Source of the DNA: Candidatus Uhrbacteria bacterium
GTDB taxonomy: Bacteria > Patescibacteriota > Patescibacteriia > UBA9934
Assembly: GCA_003453595.1 (NCBI GenBank)
Contig: DMOG01000026.1
Span: 1 to 64,000, forward strand
DNA: 64,000 bases
Direction of reading: 5' to 3'
This document shows positions 49,854 to 59,600 of the stretch, in pieces; position 1 is the stretch's first letter; every line of letters starts with the position of its first letter. Position numbers and translations under genes: made by a program. Under the pieces are notes generated by a model, which saw only the letters and a program-made list of their open reading frames with translations, was not told where the DNA came from and made no database searches.

Positions 49854-50981
49854 TTATCTAATTATCCTAACGCTTTGGTAGATTTCTTTCAATTTTTTGT
49901 AAATCGCTGTTTTGGCAAATTGATTTTCTACTCTGAGACGAGCTGACCGTCCAAATTTAAATCTCAGGTTATCGTCTACTAATAATTTTGTAATTGCCCC
50001 AGATAAATCCTTTGCATTGGCTGGTTTAATAATAAATCCAGTCTCACCCAAAGAAACAAGAGTGCGAACGCCAGGCAAGTTGGAAACGATTGACGGCAGT
50101 CCTGACGAAGCTGCTTCCAATGTTACCAGTCCAAACGCTTCACAGCAATTAATTGCTGGCAAAATGTGAAAATCTGACGCCTGATAATATTTTGGAAGAT
50201 CGTCATGACCAACCCGACCCACAAAGTGTGTTCTATCTTTGATGTTTTTTTTCGCAGCTAATTCTTGATATGCTTTCTTTTTATTTCCATCACCAATTAT
50301 TATTAAATGCCAATCAACATCAGTTATCAGCCCGGAACATGATTCTATTAGCACATCAACGCCTTTAAAATAATGTGCGTCATCAAGTCCACCCACAAAA
50401 ATAATAACCTTTGCCTGATGATCAATTCCAAGCTCCTGTCGAATATCTTGCCCATCACCTGGAACAAATCTATCTACATCAACTGAGAATGGCAGTTCAA
50501 TTAATTTTTTTGATGTTAAATTAACAGAATCTGCATAATCTAAAGAACTCACACAGATCATTTTGGCCAAGGCAAAAATAATTGGTTCGGCCAATAATCG
50601 ATAAATTCGAAATATCCATTCTTGCCAACCTGTGGCAACCGTTTTCATGTGATAAGTAATAATCAGTGGCTTTCTCCAAATCAAAGCAGCCAGCGCCACG
50701 CTTTCTGCTCCACCGTAAAAAGGATAATGTAAATGAATAAGATCAAATTTTCGCAATTTCCAAATCAATTGCGGAATAAACGCAGCATTTCCCCATTGAT
50801 ATAAAGGTGTGATGCGATTAAGTATCTGATTGTCTGAGCCGGCTTCATCTGCTTTATACTGTGGGGTAAAAACAGTCACATCGAAATGATCATGCACCAA
50901 AGCCTGCGCATATTCCTGCGCCACATTTCCGATTCCACCAATGCGCGGTGGATAGACTGGAGTAACCTGTGCGATTTTCAT
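49854..50981 (-). CDS. GT4-type glycosyltransferase
   Basis: The 375-residue enzyme begins MKIAQVTPVYPPRIGGIGNV and has HLHYPFYGG, ITYHMKTVATGWQEW, FVGGLDDAHYFKGVDVL, GDGNKKKAY and CEAFGLVTLEAASSGLPSIVSN. It lies one base from each neighbour in the cluster. It probably adds a hexose to the growing glycan. Confidence 0.93.
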   Translation of the reverse strand: MKIAQVTPVYPPRIGGIGNVAQEYAQALVHDHFDVTVFTPQYKADEAGSDNQILNRITPLYQWGNAAFIPQLIWKLRKFDLIHLHYPFYGGAESVALAALIWRKPLIITYHMKTVATGWQEWIFRIYRLLAEPIIFALAKMICVSSLDYADSVNLTSKKLIELPFSVDVDRFVPGDGQDIRQELGIDHQAKVIIFVGGLDDAHYFKGVDVLIESCSGLITDVDWHLIIIGDGNKKKAYQELAAKKNIKDRTHFVGRVGHDDLPKYYQASDFHILPAINCCEAFGLVTLEAASSGLPSIVSNLPGVRTLVSLGETGFIIKPANAKDLSGAITKLLVDDNLRFKFGRSARLRVENQFAKTAIYKKLKEIYQSVRIIR

Positions 50982-50982
50982 A

Positions 50983-52062
50983 TCACCACTTTATTATTGG
51001 TAATAATCTTTTCCAAATCCATGTTATAACTTGATTACCGATTCGGGTTGCCAATGAATCAACTTCTTGATCCGCAATTGAACTTGATAATAATTTCATC
51101 CAATCTTTATCTAAAATCACACGCAAATGATTTGATCGTCGACGAATCTTCCACATTAATTTCCATGTTCTTGGTTTAAAAAATTCTAAATCAGCTTTAA
51201 ACTTACTTTTTATCCATCCGCCTTTGAAAGCTAAAATCCAAACTCCACACTCAATTAAATTTAAAATCGGTAACAGGATAAGAAAACTTTGCCATTTTAA
51301 ATAAGAAAACAATACCACTGCCCGATATGTTTCCATCCATTGAAACTTTTTTGGATTTCGCGAAAACGAATAATCATGAAAAACATTTGCTTTGGTGGCA
51401 ATAACATTTTTATATCCGGCAAAACGCAATCGCAAGCCAAATTCTAGGTCTTCGTGATACATGAAAAAACCTTCTTCTAATAATCCAACTTTCTTAAATA
51501 CGGAAACTCGATAAATCACAGCCGCACCAGAAGCATAAAATATCTCTGCTTTGTTTTGATAATTTACTTGAGAAAATAATTTCCCATTATCTCGCGCGTA
51601 ACCAAATCCAGCCACATGCATCATCCCACCAGTCACATTAACCTTCTCCGGCTCTTGCCAAAATCTTACAAAAGCTTGAGCCGAGCCGATATTTATATCT
51701 GACTCCATAACATTGACCAGCTCTTTAATAGCACAAGCATCAAGTTTTAAATCACCATTATTTAAAAACACATAATCACAGCCGTGATTAATTGCCCATT
51801 TAATTCCCAAATTATTACCCCCAGAAAAACCAAGATTAACACCATTATCAATTAACACGACTTCTGGAAGATCTTGCCCGGATCGCGGTAAAACCTTTGT
51901 TTTTATTAAATCCTGCACTCCGTCCTTTGCCCCATTTGGGATCATTATAATCGAAATCCTATCCTGTGGATAAGTCTGATTACTCCAAGATTCAACAACC
52001 TCAGGTACATACCTAAGATCATTGTGACATAAATATATTATGGCAACTTTTGGTTTATTCAT
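50983..52062 (-). CDS. GT2 glycosyltransferase with C-terminal membrane region
   Basis: The 359-residue protein has VAIIYLCHNDLRYVPEVVESW, NLGFSGGNNLGI, VFLNNGDL (DxD-type), FFMYHEDLEFGLRLRFAGY, and a C-terminal part with a membrane-associated helix (SYLKWQSFLILLPILNLIEC near 255-285). It belongs to the rhamnosyltransferase-like GT2 group. It overlaps the DUF2304 gene by 8 bases. Confidence 0.92.
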   Translation of the reverse strand: MNKPKVAIIYLCHNDLRYVPEVVESWSNQTYPQDRISIIMIPNGAKDGVQDLIKTKVLPRSGQDLPEVVLIDNGVNLGFSGGNNLGIKWAINHGCDYVFLNNGDLKLDACAIKELVNVMESDINIGSAQAFVRFWQEPEKVNVTGGMMHVAGFGYARDNGKLFSQVNYQNKAEIFYASGAAVIYRVSVFKKVGLLEEGFFMYHEDLEFGLRLRFAGYKNVIATKANVFHDYSFSRNPKKFQWMETYRAVVLFSYLKWQSFLILLPILNLIECGVWILAFKGGWIKSKFKADLEFFKPRTWKLMWKIRRRSNHLRVILDKDWMKLLSSSIADQEVDSLATRIGNQVITWIWKRLLPIIKW

Positions 52063-52396
52063 GGTCTTTTGGTTTTTCTACTCGATTAATTCCCACCTGA
52101 CGAACAACATCAGAAATTTCTTTTTGCACTTTTTCTAAACGAACTAACACCTTATACAATCCATAAGCCAAAACAACAATGGCTATGTAAACAAGGAGAT
52201 CGGCCCCGCGCTGGACACCAACCAATTGCGCGACTGGATCAGTTGCTTGAGGCAAAAGCGCAACAGCGATCACTACTAACCACAAAATCGCCCAAACAAT
52301 AAACCAATACAAACTAACTTTGCGTGCTCGATATTGGCGGAAAGTAATAGCCAACGCAAAGGCGGCAAAAGCAATAAGCAGAATTTGAAATATCAT
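52055..52396 (-). CDS. DUF2304 membrane protein
   Basis: The 113-residue protein has three hydrophobic helices (about 2-20, 28-48, 66-86) and a short coiled C-terminus. It matches DUF2304, which is often beside a GT2 enzyme of the polyprenyl-phosphate type, as here. It overlaps the next gene by 4 bases. It probably forms a membrane complex with that enzyme. Confidence 0.85.
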   Translation of the reverse strand: MIFQILLIAFAAFALAITFRQYRARKVSLYWFIVWAILWLVVIAVALLPQATDPVAQLVGVQRGADLLVYIAIVVLAYGLYKVLVRLEKVQKEISDVVRQVGINRVEKPKDHE

Positions 52397-53070
52397 ATGT
52401 CAAGAAATTTACTCTTTAACAAATCTTTTACAATTATAAACGCTCCCCAAGAAGACTGACCTTTGGCCAGCGACTCTTTTGAATATTTAATTTCAACTGC
52501 GCACTCAACAAAACGCATTTTTTTTACTTTGATCAAATCAAGAATTTCCGATGCGTGTGCCATGCGGTCGCGAGTAATTTTAATTTCACGCGCAGCTTTT
52601 CGGGAAAGCGCACGGAATCCACAGTGAGTGTCTGATAATTTGATTCCTGAAATTATCAAAGTAAATACAATTCCAAGTTTTAAAATTATTTTACGCGACA
52701 ATGGCATCTGTAATTTTCCAGATAGAAATCTTGACCCTAAAACAACATCAGCTTGATTATCAAGAATCGGTTTTATCATTTTAGGAATATCTTTTCCTTG
52801 CATTTGTCCGTCAGCGTCAAAATGAACAACTATGTCTGCATTTAGATTCTCCAGCGCATAATCCGTTCCTGTTTGCAGCGCTGCCCCTTGCCCTCGATTT
52901 ATAATATGACGCAAAACAAAAGCGCCAGCTTTAAATGCTTGCTCGCTAGTTTTATCTGACGAGCAATCGTCAATAACAACGGCATCATCCACAAAAAGCA
53001 AAGCATCGCGCACAGCTTCTGCTACGCGCGATCCTTCATTATATGCAGGAATAATGGCCACAATCTTCAT
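52393..53070 (-). CDS. Polyprenyl/dolichyl-phosphate-sugar synthase-like GT2
   Basis: The 225-residue protein has VAIIPAYNEGSRVAEAVRD, VVIDDCSSDKT, NRGQGAALQTG, VHFDADGQ and SRFLSGKLQMPLSRK, followed by DTHCGFRALSRKAA. This is the DPM1-like family that moves a sugar from a nucleotide to a polyprenyl phosphate. The DUF2304 partner follows. It is probably the first lipid-linked step for the cluster. Confidence 0.9.
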   Translation of the reverse strand: MKIVAIIPAYNEGSRVAEAVRDALLFVDDAVVIDDCSSDKTSEQAFKAGAFVLRHIINRGQGAALQTGTDYALENLNADIVVHFDADGQMQGKDIPKMIKPILDNQADVVLGSRFLSGKLQMPLSRKIILKLGIVFTLIISGIKLSDTHCGFRALSRKAAREIKITRDRMAHASEILDLIKVKKMRFVECAVEIKYSKESLAKGQSSWGAFIIVKDLLKSKFLDI

Positions 53071-53079
53071 ATCTGCACT

Positions 53080-54102
53080 TTACATCTGCTCACCTTCCCC
53101 AGTCAATAAAATTTTATTTGCCCGAATGTACTCAATAGTTTTCTGCAACCCGTCCTCAAGTCTAACGACCGGGAGCCAGCCAAGTTTTTCTTTTGCCAAA
53201 CTTATATCCGGCAAACCAAGTTCAGACAAAAATGCGAGTTGCTCAGCAAAACTAATATGCGAAGTCGAGGATGTTAAATCAATTATTTTTTGGGCAACAT
53301 TAACTAGTTTAAAATCTTGATCACTGCCAAAGTTCATTACTCGTTCTTCGCCGGCATAATCCATCAAGCGTCTTATGCCGTCAACAATGTCAGTGACATA
53401 CACCAGTGATGTTTTAAATTCCTCTGTGCCATTGATAACAACATTTTCATTATTAAGCGCTTGCAAAACAAAATCAGGGATCTGTTGTCCATCAAACAAC
53501 GGCATGCGTGGTCCATAAGTTCGAAAAATGCGCGCAATCTTGTAATCGATTTTGTGAACTTCGCCATATGTGTAAAACATTGTTTCCGCAAAACGACGAC
53601 CTTCATCATAACAAGCCCGTGGAGTGAGGTGATCAACGCATCCAATCTCGTTCTCTTTTAAAAATTTCATGTCATCTTTGCGTGGCCCGTAAACAACAGA
53701 ACTTGAGGATAGTAAAATTTTTGCTTTGTACTTCACTGCCAGATCTAAAATGTTACGCGTACCAACCGAACTTGTTAACAATGTTTTCTCTTTGAGTGTG
53801 TTGAAGTTTTTTATTGAAGTTGGCACTGCCAAATGATAAATCTCTTGAATGCCCTTAAAAGGTATCTTGAATGGTTCAAGCTCTGTAAATCTTTCCAGAT
53901 CAAATGGTTCGTTGATATTCAAACGTAAAAACTGAAAATTTACATCTCTTAAAAATGGATCGATATTATTAACACTTCCAGTAGCAAAATCATCAATACA
54001 AATAACTTTGTAATCTGACTTTAGAAGTTCGGCGCACAAAAATGATCCGATAAATCCAGCACCGCCAGTAACAATTGCAATCTTTTTTTCTTGATTAGGC
54101 AT
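53080..54102 (-). CDS. NAD-dependent sugar epimerase/dehydratase, UDP-glucuronate decarboxylase-like
   Basis: The 340-residue extended SDR has TGGAGFIGSF at about 12-21, HLAVPTSIKN, LLSSSSVVYG, then CYDEGRRFAET and RTYGPRMP. The family motif is YxxxK; here it is Tyr165-x3-Arg169, so the catalytic lysine is replaced by arginine. This may change activity or be tolerated. It most resembles UXS-type enzymes that act on UDP-glucuronate. It is the first gene of the cluster. Confidence 0.88.
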   Translation of the reverse strand: MPNQEKKIAIVTGGAGFIGSFLCAELLKSDYKVICIDDFATGSVNNIDPFLRDVNFQFLRLNINEPFDLERFTELEPFKIPFKGIQEIYHLAVPTSIKNFNTLKEKTLLTSSVGTRNILDLAVKYKAKILLSSSSVVYGPRKDDMKFLKENEIGCVDHLTPRACYDEGRRFAETMFYTYGEVHKIDYKIARIFRTYGPRMPLFDGQQIPDFVLQALNNENVVINGTEEFKTSLVYVTDIVDGIRRLMDYAGEERVMNFGSDQDFKLVNVAQKIIDLTSSTSHISFAEQLAFLSELGLPDISLAKEKLGWLPVVRLEDGLQKTIEYIRANKILLTGEGEQM

Positions 54103-54162
54103 AGGGAATGTGATTAGAAGTTGTAGAGGTGATTAAGGGGAGTTGGAGGGGAACCGCATGTG

Positions 54163-55773
54163 TCACTCTGCGAGTTCTGCCAACATCTGCCGTGTCTTCA
54201 TCTGACTTGTATCTACTTCAAATACTTGATCGATTCGATCTCCTAGTTCAAACTTTGTAAAAAATGTTGGTTCTATGTCAATCACATAATCTGCCCAATC
54301 ACTGCCAAACATTTCAGTAGCGATTTCTTCACTGTTTATTTTTCGCAAAACCGGAACAAGGTCATCATCTCCGCTGGCTAACATATAAACACTGTTGTCA
54401 GATTGAATTTTTACCAGTGCAACTCCTGCTTTTGGTAACATAACTCCTCCCAAATCAAACTGGGCAAGCTCATCATCGTTCATGACTTTAATATCAGAGA
54501 ACGAATTTGACCAAGTAAAATATGCATTTGAGTCTAAAAATACTCTTCGCTTTCCAGCTGAGTCAATATAATAAACCGAGGAAAATGAATTGCTTTTTAT
54601 CAAATCTCCTGACGCATACCCTTCCACTGGAATTGATACTGGCTGCAAATCTTGTTGTGCTTGTGCTGATGCATAACTAGCTGCCAGCACAATCGCTTGA
54701 TTAACATTTAATCGACCAGCACCAAATTGGTTACGATATTTACCACTTAAACTCATGGGGTCAACTGAAAGCTTTAATATATTCCGAATATCAGTTGGAC
54801 TTAATGTTGGATATTTGGCCAGAATCAAGGCAGCTGAGCCAGCCACAACCGGCGAGGCCACTGAGGTTCCAGACCAGTGATCACCATATAAAGTGCTATA
54901 CCCTGCTGATGGTTCATAATAAAACAATCCATACATATCTTCCCCTGGCGCTGATAAATCTGCACAAGAACTGCCGTAATTTGAAAACAAAGAATGTTGA
55001 TCTGACGCGTCTGAGGCTGCAACACCAATCACCCAATCCTCATCACCATCATTGTAGCAGGCAGGATAAACTGGATTATTATTGATATTCACTCCTTCAT
55101 TACCAAGCGCAGCAACTACAACTACTCCGTGATTAAAGGCATTCATCACAGCTTTGCGCAAAGCTGGATCATCAGTGCTTCCTGAAAAACTCAGATTAAT
55201 AACATCAGCACCATTTTCCACTGCATAATTAATCGCCTCTCGAGCGTCCATTGAATTGCCTGATCCGGTTTTATCCAACATCCGCACTGCCATAATGCGC
55301 GCATCCCAAACAACACCAGTTAGACCTTCGTGATTATTTCCAACAGCAGCAATCAATCCTGAAATAACTGTGCCATGTGATACAGCGTCAGGGTCTGACC
55401 CACGCGATGTGTCTGGAGTGGGATCATTGTCACTATCAATAAAATCCCAACCATAAACATCGTCCACAAATCCATTATCATCGTCATCGATGTTATTATC
55501 AGCAATCTCACCTGTATTTACCCAAATATTGTCCATAAGATCTGGATGATCAAGATCAACGCCAGTGTCCAATACAGCAATCACAACCGAACCATCACCT
55601 GTTTTGATGTCCCATGCCTCTGGAGCATCAATCATATCCAAATACCATTGCTCGTCATACTCAGTATCATTTGGCGTCCGAGCAAAAACAACCGCAGGAA
55701 GCATACATAAAAGCAATCCTGCGGAAATTATTGTTTTAATTGTTTGTTTCCTCCTATTCACACTATTCTTCAA
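54163..55773 (-). CDS. Secreted S8 family subtilase with a Patescibacterial surface domain
   Basis: The 536-residue protein has a signal peptide (1-31) and the subtilase domain. The catalytic residues are Asp69 (AVLDTGVDLDHPDL), His133 (VSHGTVISGLIAA) and Ser304 (SGTSVASPVVAG), and the oxyanion part is AALGNEG. A C-terminal domain (about 389-515, GDLIKSNSFSSVYYI..YFTWSNSFS) repeats in the S-layer-like protein at 56648. It probably processes surface or host proteins. It overlaps the TPR gene start by 11 bases. Confidence 0.92.
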   Translation of the reverse strand: MKNSVNRRKQTIKTIISAGLLLCMLPAVVFARTPNDTEYDEQWYLDMIDAPEAWDIKTGDGSVVIAVLDTGVDLDHPDLMDNIWVNTGEIADNNIDDDDNGFVDDVYGWDFIDSDNDPTPDTSRGSDPDAVSHGTVISGLIAAVGNNHEGLTGVVWDARIMAVRMLDKTGSGNSMDAREAINYAVENGADVINLSFSGSTDDPALRKAVMNAFNHGVVVVAALGNEGVNINNNPVYPACYNDGDEDWVIGVAASDASDQHSLFSNYGSSCADLSAPGEDMYGLFYYEPSAGYSTLYGDHWSGTSVASPVVAGSAALILAKYPTLSPTDIRNILKLSVDPMSLSGKYRNQFGAGRLNVNQAIVLAASYASAQAQQDLQPVSIPVEGYASGDLIKSNSFSSVYYIDSAGKRRVFLDSNAYFTWSNSFSDIKVMNDDELAQFDLGGVMLPKAGVALVKIQSDNSVYMLASGDDDLVPVLRKINSEEIATEMFGSDWADYVIDIEPTFFTKFELGDRIDQVFEVDTSQMKTRQMLAELAE

Positions 55774-56443
55774 TACAAGTGTCTTCTACCACTTGCATAT
55801 CTTGTTCAATTGACTCCACTGGTCCGCTTTCATTCTTAGCAAGAGTAAGAGCAACATTATAATGATCCAATGACTTCTGACACTGACCATGATCTGCATA
55901 ATATTCTCCCAATTGCACCATCACCCACTGAGTTTGTCCGATTGTATCAATATAATCAAGTAAAAGATCTTCAACTTCTAAGCCGCGTGTTTCATCTCGC
56001 TCTATCACCTTTATTACATCCCGGTAAAACTCCTCCATTGGGGAAAGTTCAAGCGCAGTGCGAAATGCTTCTTCTGCTTTATCCCAATCTTCCATCATGT
56101 AAACAATGTTTCCATAGGTATTCCAAGCAGCTGGATTGATTGAATTGTAAGTAAAGTATTCCTCATAAATTTCCCGAGCCTGTACCAAATCGCCAAGATA
56201 ATACGCGTCAGTTCCAGCAATCTCATAAAGATTAAGGTCAGGACGCTCATCAGCTTTTTTTGATGCAGTAATTGATGAAAGAGATTGTGCAAGCTGTTGT
56301 TGTAAAGTGGTAACAGTCTCCGGGTCTGATTGCACCTCCATGTGCGTTACAAGACCATAGTACGGATTTGTAGATTGAAAGAGCCAATATCCTCCAGCAA
56401 CAATTATCACAATTGCTGCCAAAATAAGTGGGAGTTTTTTCAT
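55763..56443 (-). CDS. Membrane-anchored TPR protein
   Basis: The 226-residue protein has one N-terminal helix (about 4-22) and several TPR-like helical repeats (about 70-205). The stop overlaps the subtilase start by 11 bases, so the two are translated together. It may hold the subtilase or a partner at the membrane. Confidence 0.8.
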   Translation of the reverse strand: MKKLPLILAAIVIIVAGGYWLFQSTNPYYGLVTHMEVQSDPETVTTLQQQLAQSLSSITASKKADERPDLNLYEIAGTDAYYLGDLVQAREIYEEYFTYNSINPAAWNTYGNIVYMMEDWDKAEEAFRTALELSPMEEFYRDVIKVIERDETRGLEVEDLLLDYIDTIGQTQWVMVQLGEYYADHGQCQKSLDHYNVALTLAKNESGPVESIEQDMQVVEDTCIEE

Positions 56444-56503
56444 AAGTAGATATGTGATTTATGCCTATATTTTATCGGATTATAGAAGATATGGCAACCA
56501 AGT

Positions 56504-56570
56504 TGGGGTCAGGTCTTTACTCGGAACACCCAAATTGATAAAAGGTGTTCCGAGTAAAGACCTGACCCCA
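56504..56570. repeat. Perfect inverted repeat with 27-bp arms (GGGGTCAGGTCTTTACTC type)
   Basis: Arms 56504-56530 and 56544-56570 match exactly with a 13-base spacer. The arms are the same as at 28094-28162. It lies between the TPR gene and the S-layer-like gene. Confidence 0.92.
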
Positions 56571-56582
56571 TTTGCGCAAAAC

Positions 56583-56610
56583 CAAAACCCCGCCGAAGCG
56601 GGGTTTTGGT
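56583..56610. terminator. Terminator of the S-layer-like gene
   Basis: AAAACCCCGC and GCGGGGTTTT pair around a short loop (CGAA). The T-run on one side and A-run on the other make it usable in both directions. Confidence 0.75.
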
Positions 56611-56647
56611 ACTTGATTGCTCAAGATTTGAGGATTTCTAATCGAGA

Positions 56648-59600
56648 TTAGAATTGGATTGCACCACCAGAGATAGGCAAGCTATCAACTAGGTATGCGC
56701 CCCATCCTTGCTGAGCAGCTGTAAGTCCAGCTACTCCATCGTCTTCCCAATAGAATGAATCAGGTCGGCGAAGAATGTTTTGTGTAGTTACTGGCAATGT
56801 CATATTTCGTCCAAGGTAACCACGAACCAAGGTAACGGTTAGTGTGTCTACGCTTGTAACAAGTACGATTTCCTCAGTTGCGTCACATGTTGTGTTAGCA
56901 CCTGCAAGACATAGCTGATCACCTTCTGTAATTCCAGTTACAGCACTTAAGATAAGTGTGGTATCTGCAATTGTTATAGCTGGGTCATCGATTGTAACTG
57001 TTGGATTTACCCATGTTGAGAACTCGGTTGCTCCAACAAGGGAGAACTGAATAGTGTCATGGTTTGTTGAAGAAGCTCCCACTGAGTCAAAGTACAAAGC
57101 AAATGTGTATGTGGTTCCGGCTGGAACTACAAGTGCCTCTGCGTCTGTATCAAACTCCAACTGAACATAGTCAACCTTTGCATCTTGTGCAAGATCGATT
57201 GTTGTTGCGCCTTCTACGAATGTCCACTCGGCATCATCGTCAAGAGCAGTTCCTGTTCCGGTTGTTGTCAAGTTGTACAAGTCAAAGTCTGAAGTCTGGA
57301 TATCATCTCCTGTTACTCCATCATCTGGATCCCATGTATTCCACAATGTTGTTTCGTTATCTGTTGAAGAGAGTTTCCATACAAAGTCATGGATAATCAC
57401 ATCTTCATTTGCAGATGCGGCAACATTAAAGCGGTAAACTTCTTGGTCACCAGGAACCTTTGTTCCAGATGGGCTTGATGAACTCAAGCTGATTGTTGGT
57501 GTTGTTTCCTTAACAATGAATGTTGCAATTCCGTCTGTTGAATGCAAGTCGTCTCCAACAGCACTTACATCATCGTCATCTAATGTTGATCCTGAACCAA
57601 CTCCGACAGCTCGGAAGTTATCATCATTGGTTGCATCAATAAAGAATCCCATACGAACCTTTTCGCCAGAAGTTGAAGAACCGCCAGCGTTTCGGTCAAT
57701 AACAGGAACATTAACAAATACTTCAACTGTAGCTGGATCATCTGTAGTTACATAGATTGGAGCTGTTGACAAGCTAAACTTGGCTTCATTTCCGTTCATT
57801 GTAGCAGTCTTTGATCCAGTTGTGCCATTTTCAAGTGGGTACTCAATTGTAACCAATGAAATGTTGTTTGCGTAACCAGAGTCATTACATGTTGTTGTTA
57901 AACATGAACCTGGAGTGACATCGTCAACATTAACATCGTCGTCCTCACCCTGCTCTTCTGAAACAGTGAAGGTGCTGACCTGGAATGCTTCGTTTGTTGC
58001 TGTGATTCTGTATGTAGCTACATGACTATCTGTTGTGTTTGACAACAAGAAATCTGCGCTTGGTGTTCCAGAATCGGCAGTAACTGCGATTGATCCAGCT
58101 GGAGATACTGTTACGATAACAGCACTTGTTAATGTTGTTCCACCGTTTAGAGCGTCAGCAGCTGCGCCTCCGCTGGTAAGTGGGTCAACATCTGAACCTC
58201 CATCATCTTGGGCAACAATATCCTCTGAAGCATCAGCGATATCAAATGAGAAGTAATCGCTATCAGCATCAGATGGATTTGCAAAGTTACAGTAGAGCTG
58301 TACTTTTTGTGTTGCGCCAGCTGCGAGTGTCCAATTTACAGAACTAAATGTAATAGTCTGTCCATTGCTTGCTGGTGATTTTGGTCCGGCAAGAAGAGCA
58401 TTGTTAATGTCGTAGATTGAACATGAACTTACGAAATCATTAACATCATATCCTGAAGCTCCACCGATTGTGGATGTTTCAGAACCATCATCGTCTCCAT
58501 AGGCAGAGAACGCGATGCTGGTAATTTCAACATCTCCAGAGTCTCCAGCAACAAGGTTGAAATCAACAACATTCACATCTGTCATTCCATGAATAGTTGT
58601 GAAATCTGTTGGTGTTGAAGCCAAAGACATTGTTAATGAAGCACTTCGAGCTGTTTGTGCATAACCTGTAATATCAGCTGATGGCACAACATCAGTTGCG
58701 TTTGTAAGAGTGTCACCATTGGTGTCCTCAGCTACAAATCCTGAGATATCTAGAGTTGCTCCAAGAGCTGTTCCGGTTGTGATTGTGTCATCAACATCAA
58801 CAACAACTTGGATATTCAATGTTTCACCAGCGCTCATTTCAAAGTCATCAGTGAAATCAATTGTTTGTGCACCATCGTTTGTTCCGTCAGCTCCACAGAC
58901 AACAGTAATACAATCAAGTTCCAATGGACCCATGATTGTTGCTCCTGTATCTGCGTTAACAAGCTTGATGTCAGAAATGTTTCCTTCTGCACCAGTGTTA
59001 ATAAGACCATCGCTATCATTTCCTGAATCATCGCCTGGAGTGAATGGATTATTATTTCCATCATCTTCAGCACCAACGATAATATCAAGATCTTTGATAG
59101 TGATATCCTGAACAGTTGTAAATGTAAACTCAAGAAGAACTTGGTCATTACTGTTTGTTCGGATATCACCAGCACTTGGTCCAGATAGAGCAAATGTTAC
59201 ATCTCCACCTTGGATTGTTGAGTAGTTACACTCATCAGATCCTCCGCCAGCACATGTACCACCGTCATATCCAGTGATAGTTGCTGCCATTGGGTAGAAA
59301 TATTCTGCACCTTCTACTTGAACATCAATAGCATTGTCCATGTAAACCTTAGCAGTGTCAGCTGCTTCTCCTCCGATATCTGCTGTAACTGTAAAAGTCT
59401 TACTCTGACCCTTAGCGATATTGTAGTCCTCATCAAAATCAAAGACTACAAGCTTGCTTCCGATATATTCTCCTGTAGCAACCAAAGTTGTACCTGTGTA
59501 CATCTTATAGTCACTATGATCAGCGCCGTTATCAACCTTCAATGTTAATGATTGAACATTTCCAGCTTCAGTTGCAGTTGTGATCTTGAAAGATCCAATT

